Below, one piece after another: positions 24,431-37,678 of a stretch of 64,000 nt of DNA (position 1 is its first letter; each line of letters opens with the position of its first letter). The position numbers and the translations under genes were made by a program. This DNA is from Cucumis sativus (Eukaryota; Streptophyta; Magnoliopsida; Cucurbitales; Cucurbitaceae). The stretch lies in assembly GCF_000004075.3 (NCBI RefSeq), contig NC_026660.2, positions 1,984,001 through 2,048,000 of the forward strand. Reading direction: 5' to 3'. Under the pieces are notes generated by a model. That model did no database searches and was not told the DNA's origin. It saw only the letters and a program-made list of their open reading frames with translations.

Positions 24431-24859
24431 ATAGTATGAGTATTTTAACTTTATGAAAAGACATAAACGTGAATCAAGTTCAAGTAATAGTCTAAATAGT
24501 TTATAATATAGGAATAAAGTTGGGCGCGCCTTATTCTGGTCGGGACACCATGGATGCAACCCACCTTGTAGTTATTACAAGTAGAGTGATCCCAAGCGAT
24601 GCTCATGTAGAAACATGCAAGTAGGAGCATCTTATGCATTGAGATTGTATAAGATCAGACCATAAAATAGTCACTTTTATATTATAACACCTTTAACTTA
24701 TTAAAATTGACTATATTTCGATTATTAATGATCTAGGATAATTCGACCTTAATCTTGAGCTAACTATGAACTTCTGTTCACACGAAATTATTCTTAGATC
24801 TACATAGGTGATTGACAGTTCATCAACACTAATCAAATAAACCTTCTATTTCAGTGGTA

Positions 24860-25400
24860 AGATTGGGTGGATGGCTAGGGAAGTAGAGTACAAGATAAAA
24901 TTCACTTTTGCACGCTTTTAGGGTTGGTAAATAGATTGTTCCTATAAGTGCTGACTTCAAGTTTTGAACGAAGGGGTTCACTCTCTCATTGACCCGAGAG
25001 AGATTTGATTTATATGTTGGACCTTAAAGCAATTGTTCATTAGAGGATCAACTGAGGGTTAGGGAACACGATATAATCTTATGGGTAAAACGGTAAATTG
25101 ACTTAGTCAAATTTACAAACAACCTATAAAGAGTTGACTTACCTAATTATGGATATATCAGGTGGACAAAAATGCTACGGGAAGGAGAGTACAACTATGA
25201 GTTATAGTGGACAATACTCCTCATTAATTAACGAATGTTGATTAACTCAGTTAAAAGAGTTTAGCTAGTTAATTAACCTTGGATCGTTGGAGCTCATGAT
25301 TTATAGATCCATTAGGTCGCTCTATTAGCTTGTTATGGATTTAAACTTAAAACAGAGTGATTAGGAATAAAAAATGTTCGAATTAGTTGAGAAAATGAAT
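24860..25400 (+). mobile_element. Retroelement-like repeat (family A), copy 1
   Basis: This block matches the reverse complement of about 48480-48985. Shared phrases in the same order include CTCTCATTG...CCGAGAGAGATTTG, CAATTGTTCATTAGAGGAT, GGGTAAAACGGTAAATTGAC, GTTGACTTACCTAATTATGG and TTAACGAATGTTGATTA. The GC-richer stretch at 24515-24620 upstream may belong to the same element. It has no reading frame. The long conserved non-coding text resembles LTR sequence of plant retrotransposons; the class is an inference. Confidence 0.6.
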
Positions 25401-25739
25401 CGTTAATAATATTTAATAATAATTAACAATTACAGGTTGAGAGAGAAACAATATACTTAAATATCATTAATTTGATTAGGGATTTAAACAATTGGATTGA
25501 TTGGGATACATGGTGAAATTAATAATATATTATTAAAATTAATTTAAAATTTTAATTAATGAAATATTATTATTTAATTAGTTAAAATAATTAAAAAATT
25601 AATTAATTAGGTTGATTAATATAATTATATAATTAAATAATAACTTTGGAAAATTAAACCAACTTTCAAAATTCATTTTTAAAAGTTAAAATGTTTGACT
25701 CACCAAAGTGGTTTTTTTTTCAATTTTTAGTACATTATG

Positions 25740-25990
25740 AGTAGGAGTGAGTATGATAAAGAAAAAATCCGAGCTGACCGACCAGATCAAAGTTGGTCAA
25801 TCAAATAATGAGAGAGGTTGGTTTTAGAAAGTTTCAAATCGAGAACTTTCATAAAATATTTTAATTGCTAAACTGACTCGACTCGATCGAATCTAACTGA
25901 CCAACCGACCCTTACACATCAAATCAAGGTCGATTTGACACTTCAGTTGGATTTTAAAAAAATCGACTTTGACCGACGATCACCCCTAAA
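25740..25990. mobile_element. Possible small inverted-repeat element (MITE, hAT-like)
   Basis: The left end reads TAGGAGTGAGTATG and the right end, reversed, TAGGGGTGATCGTC. The inside is rich in CCGACC/GGTCGG words (GACCGACCAGATC, CTGACCAACCGACCC). This is the style of many plant hAT-type MITEs. A clear 8-bp target duplication was not found, so the call is tentative. Confidence 0.4.
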
Positions 25991-27800
25991 TTTAAGTAAG
26001 CACCTTACTGGAGGAAGGTGTAGTTCTCACCATCTACCAAAGGTAAATTTCTTACTTATTAAAATTTGAGAATAAGTACTTACAAATTTTAAGCTTACAA
26101 AGGTTAAATTATTGTCAACTAAATTTTATGGGCTAAATTTCTATTTTTTCACAAATTTAAGTATCAAAAGGTGAAAAGTTTATTTTATATGAACAGACAG
26201 CAATGTTGATCAGAAATAAATATGCATACACATAATATAAAAACAAGTCAATAATAACATAAATAATACAACACTCATGACTTATTATCAAATACACACT
26301 TAGTATTAATACAAAACTAATGCATAACATCAAACAATAATCCATTGTATATGCCAAACGGTGAACTCATGCAAAAATTATATAAGTGGCAACATTTTTT
26401 AATTAAAATCGTGCAAATCGAAAAATCTTAAATGTCATTTGTCCAAGAGTTTTAATTATATACTAATTAAAAACAACCCACTAAAATTTAGAAACACTTC
26501 AAGCAAATATTGGTTGAATGAAAACTAAAAATAATTTTCATGATTTACACACAGAACATGGTTGTGGAATAATATACATATATATGAAATTCTAAAACAA
26601 AATCAACATGATCCAACAACAAATTGGTATATGAATATTTCCTCAATTTCTCAATTTTAGTAGTTCGAAGCTAATGGGGTTTTCAATATTATCATAAAAT
26701 ATAAATTTGTCTTAAGATTGTTAACAGTATTATCATTACAACAAACAGAAACTCATATATGCATTATAAATCTGAGTCCAACGAATTCACGTTGTCTCCC
26801 TAAGATAAATTTACTCATCCTAGTGCTTGAGTTTTGAGAGTAGTTGTCTCCCACGATAGAACAGATAAACTTTTTTCTAAGAGTAGCAACATGTCTAGAA
26901 GATCAACAAACGAAACTTTGTGGATCGATCGAACGTCAAGATTATGGATAATGGAAAAGATGTGTGTTCTTTTAACCGAATAGAAAATGATTTATTTATA
27001 GACTTATTCGTGGCCATTTGAAAAGTCATGTCTTTTTCTATAAGTTAGTTATTAATTTTCATGAAGTGATGCATTCACTCATAATGCATCCATTCATGAA
27101 GAAACACAAAACAATTACCATTTATTCCAACAGTCGCCTCCATCCGCAAGCCAAGCTAACATGTTTTCTCCCAGCTACGTGCGCCAATCTGCCTCCTCTC
27201 AGCCACTGCAACCACGGTTGCGTGAGGGGTTTTTTTTGGTATTTTTGTTCGTTTTACCCGCATTTAAGTGAATCCAATGATAAATTTAATTTTGGATCTA
27301 ATTAGGGTTTTTCTTGATGGTTTTTTCGACAAATTTTGGAAGGACTAATTTGTGAAAAAAATTTCATCAAAGGTTGAACTAGTTTCAACCAATTGAGTAA
27401 GTTTGGAAAAATTTTGGATGCTAGCCATGGGTAATTTTATTAACTAAGGTTGTTAAATTTTCCCTTATGATTTAGGATCGTGTTTATTGAGGAAAAATTT
27501 ACTATAAGCAAGCAAATATTTTAGCTAATATGAGTTATTCGATTCTACTACTAGACCTTTGAGTGGAAAGTGATTCTATTACCTTTCACTCAAAATTTAA
27601 GAGTCTACATGTACTGGTTATGCATGGACAATACTAAACAACATTATAGGATTGTTGGTTGATCTTGTGTGATGTATAACTTACGTGTGGTTCGACGGGA
27701 TCCCTAGCCGATCTAAAATGTATGCTCTTATCAAATCTCGTGATTATTCAAGTTATTTTTCTTGATTTCTGAACTATTGTTTTGCATTAATATTTTCATA
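25991..27800. other. Gene-free stretch
   Basis: No gene could be supported. The part at 27120-27240 is richer in GC (GCCTCCATCCGC ... CAACCACGGTTGCG) than its surroundings and may be a retroelement scrap. No frame continues through it. Confidence 0.4.
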
Positions 27801-27814
27801 TTTGTCATTGAATA

Positions 27815-28480
27815 CTATAGACGATTTGTCTCTTTTCTTTCTTCTTTTTTGTGATTCATTCATCTTCTCTTTCTAGACTTCTTCATCTCCTCTTCCAAAT
27901 TTTCTTTCTTCTATTTTTAAACAATTTATTCTTGTTTAAATCTTCTATTTCATCTTCACTGTTTTCAGCGAGATTATTTAAAGCTATTTCATTTTCTTCA
28001 TATTTGATAATATCAAAGTTGTTTAAATATCATTTTGACCTGATCTAAACAATCGTTTACCATTGTCAACACGATCGTTTATTATGGTCAACACGATCTT
28101 TTAAATTTGAAGTCCATTTTCCATCATCTAAAAAAGAACGACACAATTATGTGGATATGATCTAATCAATCACTTACCTTAATCAACACGGTTGTTTAGC
28201 ATGGTCAACATGATCGTTAAAAATTGAAGTCTTTTTTCGATCGTTAAAAAGAACTACACGATCATGTATTATGACCTAAACGATCGTAGATCATTCATTT
28301 AGACTATAGTACACAATCATTTAGAAGAAAATTACTCACACGCGTGTGTAGTCGATTAATCGTGTGTTGACTGTGGTATTTTGGTATTTTTCATTGTAGG
28401 TCTGTGGGTTTTTTTCGTTTTCAAAATTTTTCTATAGAGTATAAATATTTTACCGGTTTGTTCTATTATTTAAAGACCCT
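27815..28480 (+). repeat. GATCGTTTA repeat family (family C), copy 2
   Basis: Begins with a T/C-rich block (GATTCATTCATCTTCTC...CTTCTTCATCTCCTCTTCC), then a core of spaced ACACGATCGTTTA words and a block with ACACGCGTGTGT and GTCGATTAATCGTGTG. It ends in GTCTGTGGGTTTTTTTCG and TTTTCAAAATTTTT. The same order appears at 40.4-41.0 kb and, reversed, at 7.1-7.8 kb. No protein is encoded. Confidence 0.75.
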
Positions 28481-28569
28481 TTAAAAAATTTTAAAATGTA
28501 GAGAAAATTTATTGAGTCTTTAAATGATTAATTTTCATAAATATAACAAAACACGGCCCGTATAACAAA

Positions 28570-29110
28570 ATAAAAAAACATATGATATTTTTATAAATTT
28601 CAGGTTTGCCCTTGAATAAGGTTATCAATTTTTTACTTCTTTTTCTTCTTGTTTGCAATTTATTCATCTCATTTCATATTATTACTTCTTCATTTTACAA
28701 TATTATGATTATTTATCTAAACATTTACCAATTTCTTCATTTCCTTTTCCACATTTTTTTCTTATTCTTCATTTCTCATTTTTCTTTTTTTCTTCTTGAT
28801 ACAAGATCTAAACGATCGTGTATCAATATCTAAACAATCAGTTATCTATCCTAGATAGACAGAGATAGGCCACTATCACTAATAAATCGTTTTGATTTGT
28901 TACAAGATCGTTTAGACTATGTAGAATGGTACAAGATCATTTAAACTATATAGAAGGGTACAAGATCGTTTAGACTTGCTAAGAGATCGTTTAGGCGGGG
29001 TAAAAAATCATTTTTCGCACGTGTGTAACTAATTAATCGCAGGGGCATTTTGTAATTTCATGTCGTGGGATTTGTTGGTTTTTTTAAAAAGAAATTATTC
29101 TATACCATAT
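28570..29110 (+). repeat. GATCGTTTA repeat family (family C), copy 3
   Basis: Directly follows copy 2 in the same orientation. It opens with TTTTTATAAATTTCAGGTTTGCCC, has the T/C-rich block and several ACAAGATCGTTTAGAC units. It then has GCACGTGTGTAACTAATTAATCG and ends in GTGGGATTTGTTGGTTTTTT. The near-tandem placement of two copies is unusual for a dispersed element. Confidence 0.72.
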
Positions 29111-30115
29111 AAATATTAAAAAAAATTCTTTTTAAATTTTAAATTTTATAAATTTATAACCTATTTGACATTTAGAAAAACTCGAAGACCTACTATATAC
29201 AATTAATTAGTTTAAAGTTTTGCAGCAAAAAAAAAAAAAGAAAAATGATTTAAAACATAATTGGTAAACATGTTAAATATATGGAGGACTAAACTTGTAG
29301 TTTAATACAGTTTCATTCATTAATTTTAACAAGACAACTGCAATACATAAACACAAAAATCGTAGTGTGTATTTTTATTAGTATATACCAAATATGGCCC
29401 TTCCTTTTACAATTTTGTAAATAGAACAAATTTCTTACTTTTTTATCTTAATTTTTTTAGAATAGTGTATAGCAAATATGACAGTTTAATTTTACAATTG
29501 TGGCCAAATTTTCATTCTTCTTAAATATGTTATTCTTCCCAAGTTATCTTTGAACGTATTTTTTCTCCCACTTTTTAAATTCTTAATTATCCTTTCTCTT
29601 ACGTTCACTATAATCTGTTCTTCCTTGTTCGTCCTCACCCATAGATTTCAATTGGTTTCCTCTTTTTAAGTTCTAGCAAATGTGGCACAGGTTAAGGTTC
29701 AAAACTCATATCATGATGGAATTTTTTTATTTTGATTTCATCTTTCATTATTATTGATTTCCATTTCGTCCTTATGATTTTAGGAGTTTGATTTTTTGTA
29801 TTTGTCAACTATTTGAATTACTTTTTTTAAGTTTTATTTATAGTTTTGCTTCTTTTTTTCGGTTTCGTATTAATTCCAATCTGATCTATAGTGGTTGATG
29901 AGTAAAAGAATTTAACTTTATATACGATTGTTCTCTGCTTTCTCCGTGTATTTTGAAGTTGAATCTAATTTCAGATGATTTTATTTTACTTTTTTTTATT
30001 GGTTTTGTTTTAGTTGTAACTTGTATATTAGTTTTGTATATTAGTGTTGTAATATACTTAATATTATATATGTTGGTTGGTTGATATACTTACGGCATGA
30101 TTTTCAATTTTTCAA
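29111..30115. other. Gene-free AT-rich stretch
   Basis: Nothing that I can name. It contains phrases such as AGCAAATATGAC and TTTGCC that also occur near 20.2-20.9 kb, possibly decayed small transposons. Confidence 0.4.
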
Positions 30116-30149
30116 AATTTTTGCAATTCATTGTAGCTATGGTCAAGTA

Positions 30150-30620
30150 TCTAATCATTTTTTTTATCAAATGTATCAATTTACAACCAACGCATTACTA
30201 AGGATATGAGCTGTATAACTCAATTTATCATTATCAAATACATCAACGATATATTAGTAAAGTATATTAACATATAAGTAAAGTAAATCATTATTAAGTA
30301 TATCAACAAAGTTTACAAGTGGATATCAATAGTGTATCAGTAGAATTTTAATTATATCAAGTGTATTCGTGAAAAATACTAAGTGTATCTACAATGCATC
30401 AAGTGTATCAAACATATCACTGTGTATCAAACGTATCAAATTCGTTGAGTATACTAGTGAAACATAATAAATTTATCAATAGTAAGAATAAGTGAAACAA
30501 TGAATATTAGGTGTACCAAAAAGTATGAATGTATCAAGATTCAAAGGATATCAAGAAGTGATAAATATATCAAGAAATATCAAGTGAGTTAAGAAGTATT
30601 AAATGTATCCAATGCATATT
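30150..30620. repeat. Degenerate array of GTGTATCAA-like words
   Basis: About 470 bp in which variants of AAGTGTATCAA recur every 10 to 40 bp, for example at 30360-30440 and 30520-30620. The units are too diverged for a clean tandem repeat. No coding frame survives. Confidence 0.6.
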
Positions 30621-31571
30621 AGTAACAAGAAACAAGAGTATTTAAAACATTTTACCTAGCTATTTTTTTTTACAATTTTTACAAAAGAAATATATAAATG
30701 TGTGCTATCGACTTGATTATTATAATTTGTTTCATCCTTTGATTTGTTTTGACTTTTCTTGTAAATGCCCTTATCTACAAAATATGTAAACCAACTTATT
30801 AACAATTACAAAATATATATAAAAAAATGCACTTCTAAACTAAAAAAAAAAAAAACCTATAATGCGTAATTATCAAAATCTAATCAATCAAAAAATAAAA
30901 GACAAGTATTAAAGTGAAGCAAAATTTATTACACATTGAAATGGAAACATGATCAAATGCATCAAGATATGTATATAAAGGCAGCAACATATATTCGAGT
31001 TCTTCCAAATGCGTATTCGAATTCCATCAAAGAAAGACATTAACAAAACCCTTGAGCTAATACAAACTATAAAAGGGAACATATTTAATTATCTATTAGA
31101 AGTAGAGTGAATGTCAGTTGAGTACAACATTGCACCACGAACAAAAAATTAAAAAGAAATCAGCCTGGCTATTGAGTCATCAGAAAGCATAAGGAGGGGC
31201 CTCAAGAAATGAATTGAGAATGTGCCAGAATATAATGTTGTGAAGTATAAACTACCAATAAAGAAATAGGAAAAAAAATGTTTGACAGCCCAAATCACTA
31301 CTCATTCCAAACAATTACAACCAATACCAATTCTACCTTTCTCAGAAATTAGATGGATCTTCAAGCATAAACAAAATGAAGAAAATAAGAAAAGAACAAG
31401 AAACAATAATAGGGGGAGAGAATTATATAATTTTGTACCTAAATGGGATTCCATTTGCTTTCCCATCACATTATGTTGTTCATTACTGCAGCTTTCCCAT
31501 CTTTAAGTGCCAGAAAAAGGAGCTTTCCTTCCAGCTAAAAGAAACGTCAATCTAAACTCAATTGTGATACA

Positions 31572-34500
31572 TTATCCCTGAAATGCCTCTTTTGATGTTA
31601 CGTAACCTCGGCTTTCAGTCACATTCGAGTTGGCAAAGACCTCAGTTGCAATTTCCCAGCTACCACTTCTTCTTCCCCAACTTGAATGTCGGTCTGATCG
31701 AATTGTTGGTGCTTGATGATCAGATTCCAAAACAGGGTCAGTCTCTGGGGCATTAAGAGGCGGCCCATTACTTCCTCTACTACGTATGTCCTCTGAGATT
31801 TCATCGATGTTACGACGCTGGGAGATTTTCAACAAGTCTTCCCCTATATCAAGATCGTCTTCCACTTTTGACCGTGGATGTGAAGCCAAGTCATCTGCTG
31901 CAGCACGAGGCAACTGAGGAAGAACTTGAGGCCTTGGCACCTCCTCTTGGATGAAAGCTCGAAAATTATTCCTTGATGGCTTTACTTTTGAGCAAAATAC
32001 TTCAAGAAAATTATTTGCACAGCCCCGATTGAAAACATTGATCCTATTGTCAGCTCTGTACCGGAAATTTTCGTAGGTTGTCTGTAAAAACATATAGTGA
32101 AACCACACAACTAATTAGTTAGGACCGAACATAACCAATCATCTAATAAAAAAATTGTAAGACCTATGCATTTTCATTTTCTTCAAACCATTTGTACTGA
32201 TATCCAGAAATTAGAGAAAAAATAAGCCATACAACTCCACAATAGCTCCTTGATTTTAAGAGATCAATTGCATTTTATTTGATACGACAGAAGGCAAAAT
32301 AAGGTGAAGTTCTATCCTTCATTGCCATACAGAAATATCACCATAGTATTTGTTAGCACTAGCAGTGCAGAGCATTCAAATTCCACAAAAATGAGACTAA
32401 AGTTTTACTCATTAATCCATCCATGAAAGGAAATAATCTCGGTTTAAATCATTTTGTGTCGTTAAAAAAATTATATTAAAAAAGTAACTTTGGGGGAAAA
32501 TAATTTTTTTTCAGTTCTTGGAAGAAATGACTTTTTGTTGTTGCTTCTTTGCGCAGCTGTATAAGCCTTCAAGTAACTGTAGGTTTCTCTCTCCTTATAC
32601 CAATGGAAGGAAGTTGGAGGAAAAGAATTATGTTTAGCCCCATATTTGGTATAGTTAATCCATTTTAAATGGAACTTTTCGAGCAAGTAGTGCAATAACT
32701 ACTTTCAATGAATTAAGTTGGTATTTTTCTAAAAAGATCTTTGGCTAGCACTCTTGATGAAGCTGGACAAGACCGATCTTAAAGAAATTGACTCAGCTAA
32801 TCATGTTAGACTCGACTTAGACCTTTTATTGTTCACTTTTCGACATACTTTTACCACTTTAGGTTGGTAATTCTATGTTACAATGTCAAAATTTCTGTGG
32901 CTTGATCTTTGAGCTTGAAATGGGTTGATAATTGTGTGATCTATGAGTTAGTTCGCAAACAATTTTCTAATTTAGTGTAAAGATATTAATTGCACTGCTC
33001 AGTTCAAGTTTAGGGTTCAACGGGATGATCTTAAAAGTTTGTCGCTAACACTAATCATGCATGTTGAAGCTTCCCTCCCCTCATTTTATATGAATTTCTA
33101 TCAATCAAACAATTTCTCATAAAATATTCAAAATAAATAAAAAACATCCAGCCCACAATACCCCAGGATGAAATTAATCTTATAGCACCAGTTTAGACAC
33201 AGCTCCTTACTTCATTTGAAGTTGATTCGCCAAGAAATAAACATATCACATTGAGGCAAAAACAAAGCAGTTTATGATGCATCTTCCATTTTCGAAGATT
33301 GTAGAGTAGAAAAAGAAAATACTAAGACGAAGTGAAGAACCAACCTGATTAGTGCCAATAAGATACAAATGGAAGCCAGTTAGACCACCAACAAACCAAA
33401 GGGAGACAAAGCAGTAGGCCATTAATATGACTGATGCAGGTGATTCTTTCATTGCCTTCCAAACAGTGCTCTCATATTGATCCATCAGAACCTTGATATA
33501 CAATGCTGACATTGCAAACACGTACATGCAAAGAAGTGTTGAAGAAGATACAAACATAAAGAAGTAACGGTAGTTCCGCTGCATGAACCCAAAAATGGAG
33601 AGATAATATCAGCTGTCAAAGTAGAAAAACACATAAATCTCTTTTCTCTTTTCATTGGTTCATTCATATTTGTGGATTGCAGGTGCGGGGGGATGAGAAG
33701 CAAGAAAGATACAAGGGATTAAACATTAAAATCCAACCACCTACCAACCTACACCCTACATCAAGATTGAAAGGAACCAAAAGGGAGAGCCAAAACCCAA
33801 CACACAGCATAGAACATTAAGTGGAGAAGGAAATTGAATCAATCTGTGAACAGCTTACCAGTCCAATACATTGACCCACCCAAGGGCAGTGATGATCAAA
33901 ATGTTCCACACAATTGTTGCAAATTGAGCAGTGGGAGCAACGAGGAGGACGATATAGCATACACGTGTCACAATACTTTACTCTTACTGGGAGCCCATTC
34001 ACAATAACTTCTTTTGTCCGTGGAAACTGGAGACTTGGAGTTTGCCTTCCCCCAACATCAACTGATACTGAAGAGTCAAAACGGATTTCATCCTCTGGAG
34101 GATGTGAATTGCGAGGGATTATTCCTGGGTCCCGGGCTGAAGTAAGGAAAAGAAGTACCAGTACCTACCATCACCAATAACTAAATTACATCTCATCAAG
34201 GCCTTAAATTCAATGTCAAACTACAAAAGTTTGCTTTCAAAATTTTCTAAGTTTGTTGGACAGATAGGTAGTGGTAAAAAAAAGTGAGGGAGCAACAAGA
34301 TGCAACAGAACAACATGACCAAGAACGGTAACAGTTGCAGATTTTCCTAGAAAGAAGATAATAATAAGGTTCAGATTTGGGATTAAATGCTTGTGCAAAA
34401 ATCGACATTCAGTTTTCATGACAATAACTTGAATGAGATAACATCAGAAATTCCAAAGTAAAGGTGTAAACATAATTTCATACAACGACTCCAACAAATC

Positions 34501-37500
34501 AGACATCACATAATTTCACAAATGGTAGGAACAGTGCTTAACAGTAAAACTTCCTCTGATTACACAGATGAGATACTAAACCATATAGAAGTCTGTTTCC
34601 TTGATTAATAAAACTAAATTTCTTTTATCTCTCAAGTTACTGGTAACCGCACTTTTTTGTTCTCAGTTCACATTAATAGAAAACTAAATACATAGAATAT
34701 AGTATGGTTAAGAGAATATGCAAATAAAGAAAGAACAAAAGAAAGAAAACAGAGAACATAGAAGAGATCAGATATTTCATCAAAGATAGAACAGTTCTTC
34801 GTATCCAATTTGCATAAAACACTTTCCTTCTAACAAACAATAATTTACACAAATACTTAAACATTAAAGAAGGGTCAAGAGGTCTAACATATACAGTAAA
34901 AACAATGGCGACCACCAGAATGGCATATCCTGCATTATATGATGAAAATTTGTGTCGAAGATGTCTTGCAACAAATGCACAAAAGATGATAACTGGAACT
35001 GTAATCAAAAGTATTGTGACAAGCAACGACCTAGCATCAGGCCCAAATATTAGTCTCCCACCAAGGATAAACTTCTGCAAAATCACAAGCAAAAAGAAAT
35101 GAGGGGAAAAAATATTCAATAATATAGCACATAAGTGTAAAGATGGAGGTGGGGATGAGTATTTTAATATTTACGACGGGTAAAGGTATCAGAACAGTGA
35201 AACTCTAGCGAGTTTATAAGCTCCATACAAGAATAAGAAAAGTTGTAGGGTAATAGGGTTAGGGAAGTAGCATCCACAGGTTGGCTGTTAACACCCTTAA
35301 TGTAGAAACACACGGCAACCCCAAATGAAATGCATATATAAAGCAAAAAATTAGAATGCATGGCATCAACTGAAAATTATATCATTCTAAGATGCTATTC
35401 TCTTCTCACTTAGGCTACTCCCGAATGTAAACAAAGTTAACCACCACCTTCACTGTTTTATAGATGAATAGCACATTGAAAACAATTATTAAGCAACTAA
35501 TAAATGGACTACCATAGCAGATAGACAAAATTTGATAACGTCTTTTTCTAGTTACAATAGATATAATTCTTATTCCACCCGCCGTGCTTGTTATGACCAG
35601 CCTACTACAAATCTGAGAAGGCCAATTAAATAACATCCATGCAATTGAAAATGTTTCAAGTCACTTCAACCACTCTGATCTGGACATCCAGGCAAGAAAA
35701 AATACATTATAAATGTGGACCATTTTGATTCTAATAGCCCTATTTTATGGAGTACTTCATTCTTATCTATATATCCTTTCATTTGTGTCTTGAAGTTTTA
35801 GAGAAATAGAGAAATACATTTAATGTAGCTCTCACAAAAAAGTGTTCCAGTTTAATAACAGGATTTTTTAGCATATCAATCTGCTTTAATTTCAAACAAT
35901 CACAACTTACACAAACATGATGTGGATATTGCAAAGAGACAATAAATAAAATATCCAAACTGAGAGGATGTTAGCAACCAGGGTAGTATAGGATGCCTTT
36001 GTCCCACATTGGTTAGAATCGGATGACCAATGTGATACTTAAGTGGCTTGGCTCTCCCACCCCAATAGCTAGCTTTTGGGGTGTGGTTCTCCAAGGTGCT
36101 TAAGTACCTCACAGCAGAGTTGCACCAAAGGTCCAAAATTTGAATAAAAAAGGATGGCATATTGATAGTATGAGCCAAATGTTCCATAAGACAACTACTG
36201 TTAAACCTCTCATTCTCAGACATGCTTAAGAATCCTACGAAGAAAAATGCAATGAGCATTTTCATTTTAAATTATTACCAAATCAAAGTGAAACCAGTGC
36301 TAATTCATTAGCTAAAGACAAACACAAAATCATACCAATAAGTTATATGCCACATGATAATTTCCAAAATCAAGTCTAAAACATAAGGATGGTTTATAAT
36401 AAAATACATTTTTTTTCATATTTATTATTTTTAAACATTTAAATGATTCCCCTGTTAAAGTGTATTAGTTTATGATACTAACCCATTTAAAGCATAATGT
36501 CTTATGTCGAGATAATCATGATACATCCAAATATAGTTATCAATTTTCTATATGAATTGACATATCTCAGCTAAAAGGAAATTAGAAGTCAATAATGCTT
36601 ATCCATTTTATGTATTTCACTCCAAGAATGCCAACCAAGTGTGTGACACGTCCTCTTTTTATTTTGATAAATTAGTGTTCAATGTTTGCCCAATAAGTGT
36701 CATACCCATACTCAATTGGATCATCTTCAACTAATGTCTAGCACAGTTGGACTCATACTCAATTGATTCATGGTTCAACTAATACTTAAACTTAACACTA
36801 AGTGTCGAAGTGTGAAACACAGATACGTTGCCCAAATCAAAATGTTTGTGCTTCATAGGTGCTACACATATTACTATCAAAGACATGACGAAATCTCTAA
36901 TGGTTAGCACTTGGCAGCTATATGGTGGACACATACCTCGAAAATAAGTTTGTCTACAATTCAAAATTCACCAAACTTTCTTAGAAAGCAAAGAAATTAA
37001 AACCTCTTCACAGACAGAATAACTCAAGCATATGGCCAAAGAGACCAATGGTCTAATATTCTTACTTTTTCTGAACTATTCTACTGGATTTAGCATTTTA
37101 TCGATCTGACGAGAGACTGAATTAGTCGTTCTCACCTATACTCCTCTGTTCACTCAAAAGAGAGAACTCTGCGACACGAAGCAACACAGAACGTAGATTG
37201 AACAGAAACGAAACAACAAACAACCAGAACAAGAAAAGCTTAGATAAATGTAACCTCACCAATGAGCATGTCAAATGAAGTTCCAGTAACAAAGCAACCC
37301 ACTACTATCCTCAGTTAACTCCCAAGGCAAATATGGGAAAACGAAAAGAACAAACAAAATACACAATGAAGCTTCCTTTTCAACTTTTCAAGTGGACATA
37401 ACTCAGGAAGCTAGAGCAATGGCACAACCCAAAAGACCTAAAATTTTGAACTTTAAGGACGAAAAACAAAAATCAACAGCAAACCCTCAAAAGTTAACCA

Positions 37501-37606
37501 ATATCCCACAGTGAAAAACAAACGATAAAACATCATAATGAAAAATAAAAAAAAATGGGAAACTCACATTACTCCCTTTCCAGACTTGGTATACGCGAAT
37601 CGCCAT
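31572..37606 (-). CDS. DHHC-type protein S-acyltransferase (PAT05/06/07 clade)
   Basis: A membrane enzyme that transfers a palmitoyl group to cysteines of target proteins. Exons on the minus strand are 37568-37606, 34889-35074, 33859-34164, 33345-33578 and 31572-32081. All junctions are GT-AG and fall between codons; the sum is 1275 nt, giving 424 aa. The N terminus is [13 protein letters not shown], as in the family. Two membrane spans lie at about 30-50 and 62-84, then the DPG motif ([11 protein letters not shown], 84-94). The cysteine-rich domain is at 140-176 ([17 protein letters not shown] ... [12 protein letters not shown]), with DHHC at 165-168 and catalytic Cys168. RNYRYFFMF opens exon 4, which holds two more spans. 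TTYENFRYR (256-264) carries the TTxE motif. The long polar cytosolic tail includes [19 protein letters not shown] and [10 protein letters not shown], shared with Arabidopsis PAT family members as I recall them. No key residue is missing. Confidence 0.94.
35075..37567 (-). other. Intron 1 of the S-acyltransferase gene (2.5 kb)
   Basis: The long first intron separates a 39-nt coding exon from the rest. It has a retroelement-like scrap at about 35985-36135. Small open frames here have no support. Confidence 0.8.
35985..36135. repeat. LTR- or TRIM-like fragment in intron 1 of the S-acyltransferase gene
   Basis: Contains GTCCCACATTGGTTAGAAT, GGCTTGGCTCTCCCACCCC and GCTAGCTTTTGGGGTGTGG in this order. 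Phrases like these are widespread in plant short LTR elements whose ends read TCCCACATTGG. The fragment is about 150 bp and not complete. Confidence 0.5.
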
Positions 37607-37622
37607 GAGGGGATGAAGCCTT

Positions 37623-37678
37623 TCAGTTACGCATGAAACAGGAAAGTGGGATTTGAAAGTACTGAACGCTCATCTCAT
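37623..37678 (-). promoter_or_regulatory. Upstream ORFs in the presumed 5' leader of the S-acyltransferase gene
   Basis: Upstream of the main ATG at 37606 the minus strand has three ATGs with short frames. One starts at 37673 and gives 16 codons (MSVQYF ... FMRN) before TGA at 37623-37625. An internal ATG of the same frame is at 37634. A two-codon frame runs from 37678 to 37670. If transcription starts upstream of 37680 these could lower translation of the main frame. The transcription start is not known. Confidence 0.45.

Noticed and set aside
31282..31506. Plus-strand 74-codon gene downstream of the S-acyltransferase
   Set aside because: It lies in the likely 3' UTR of the minus-strand gene and the peptide has no recognisable feature.
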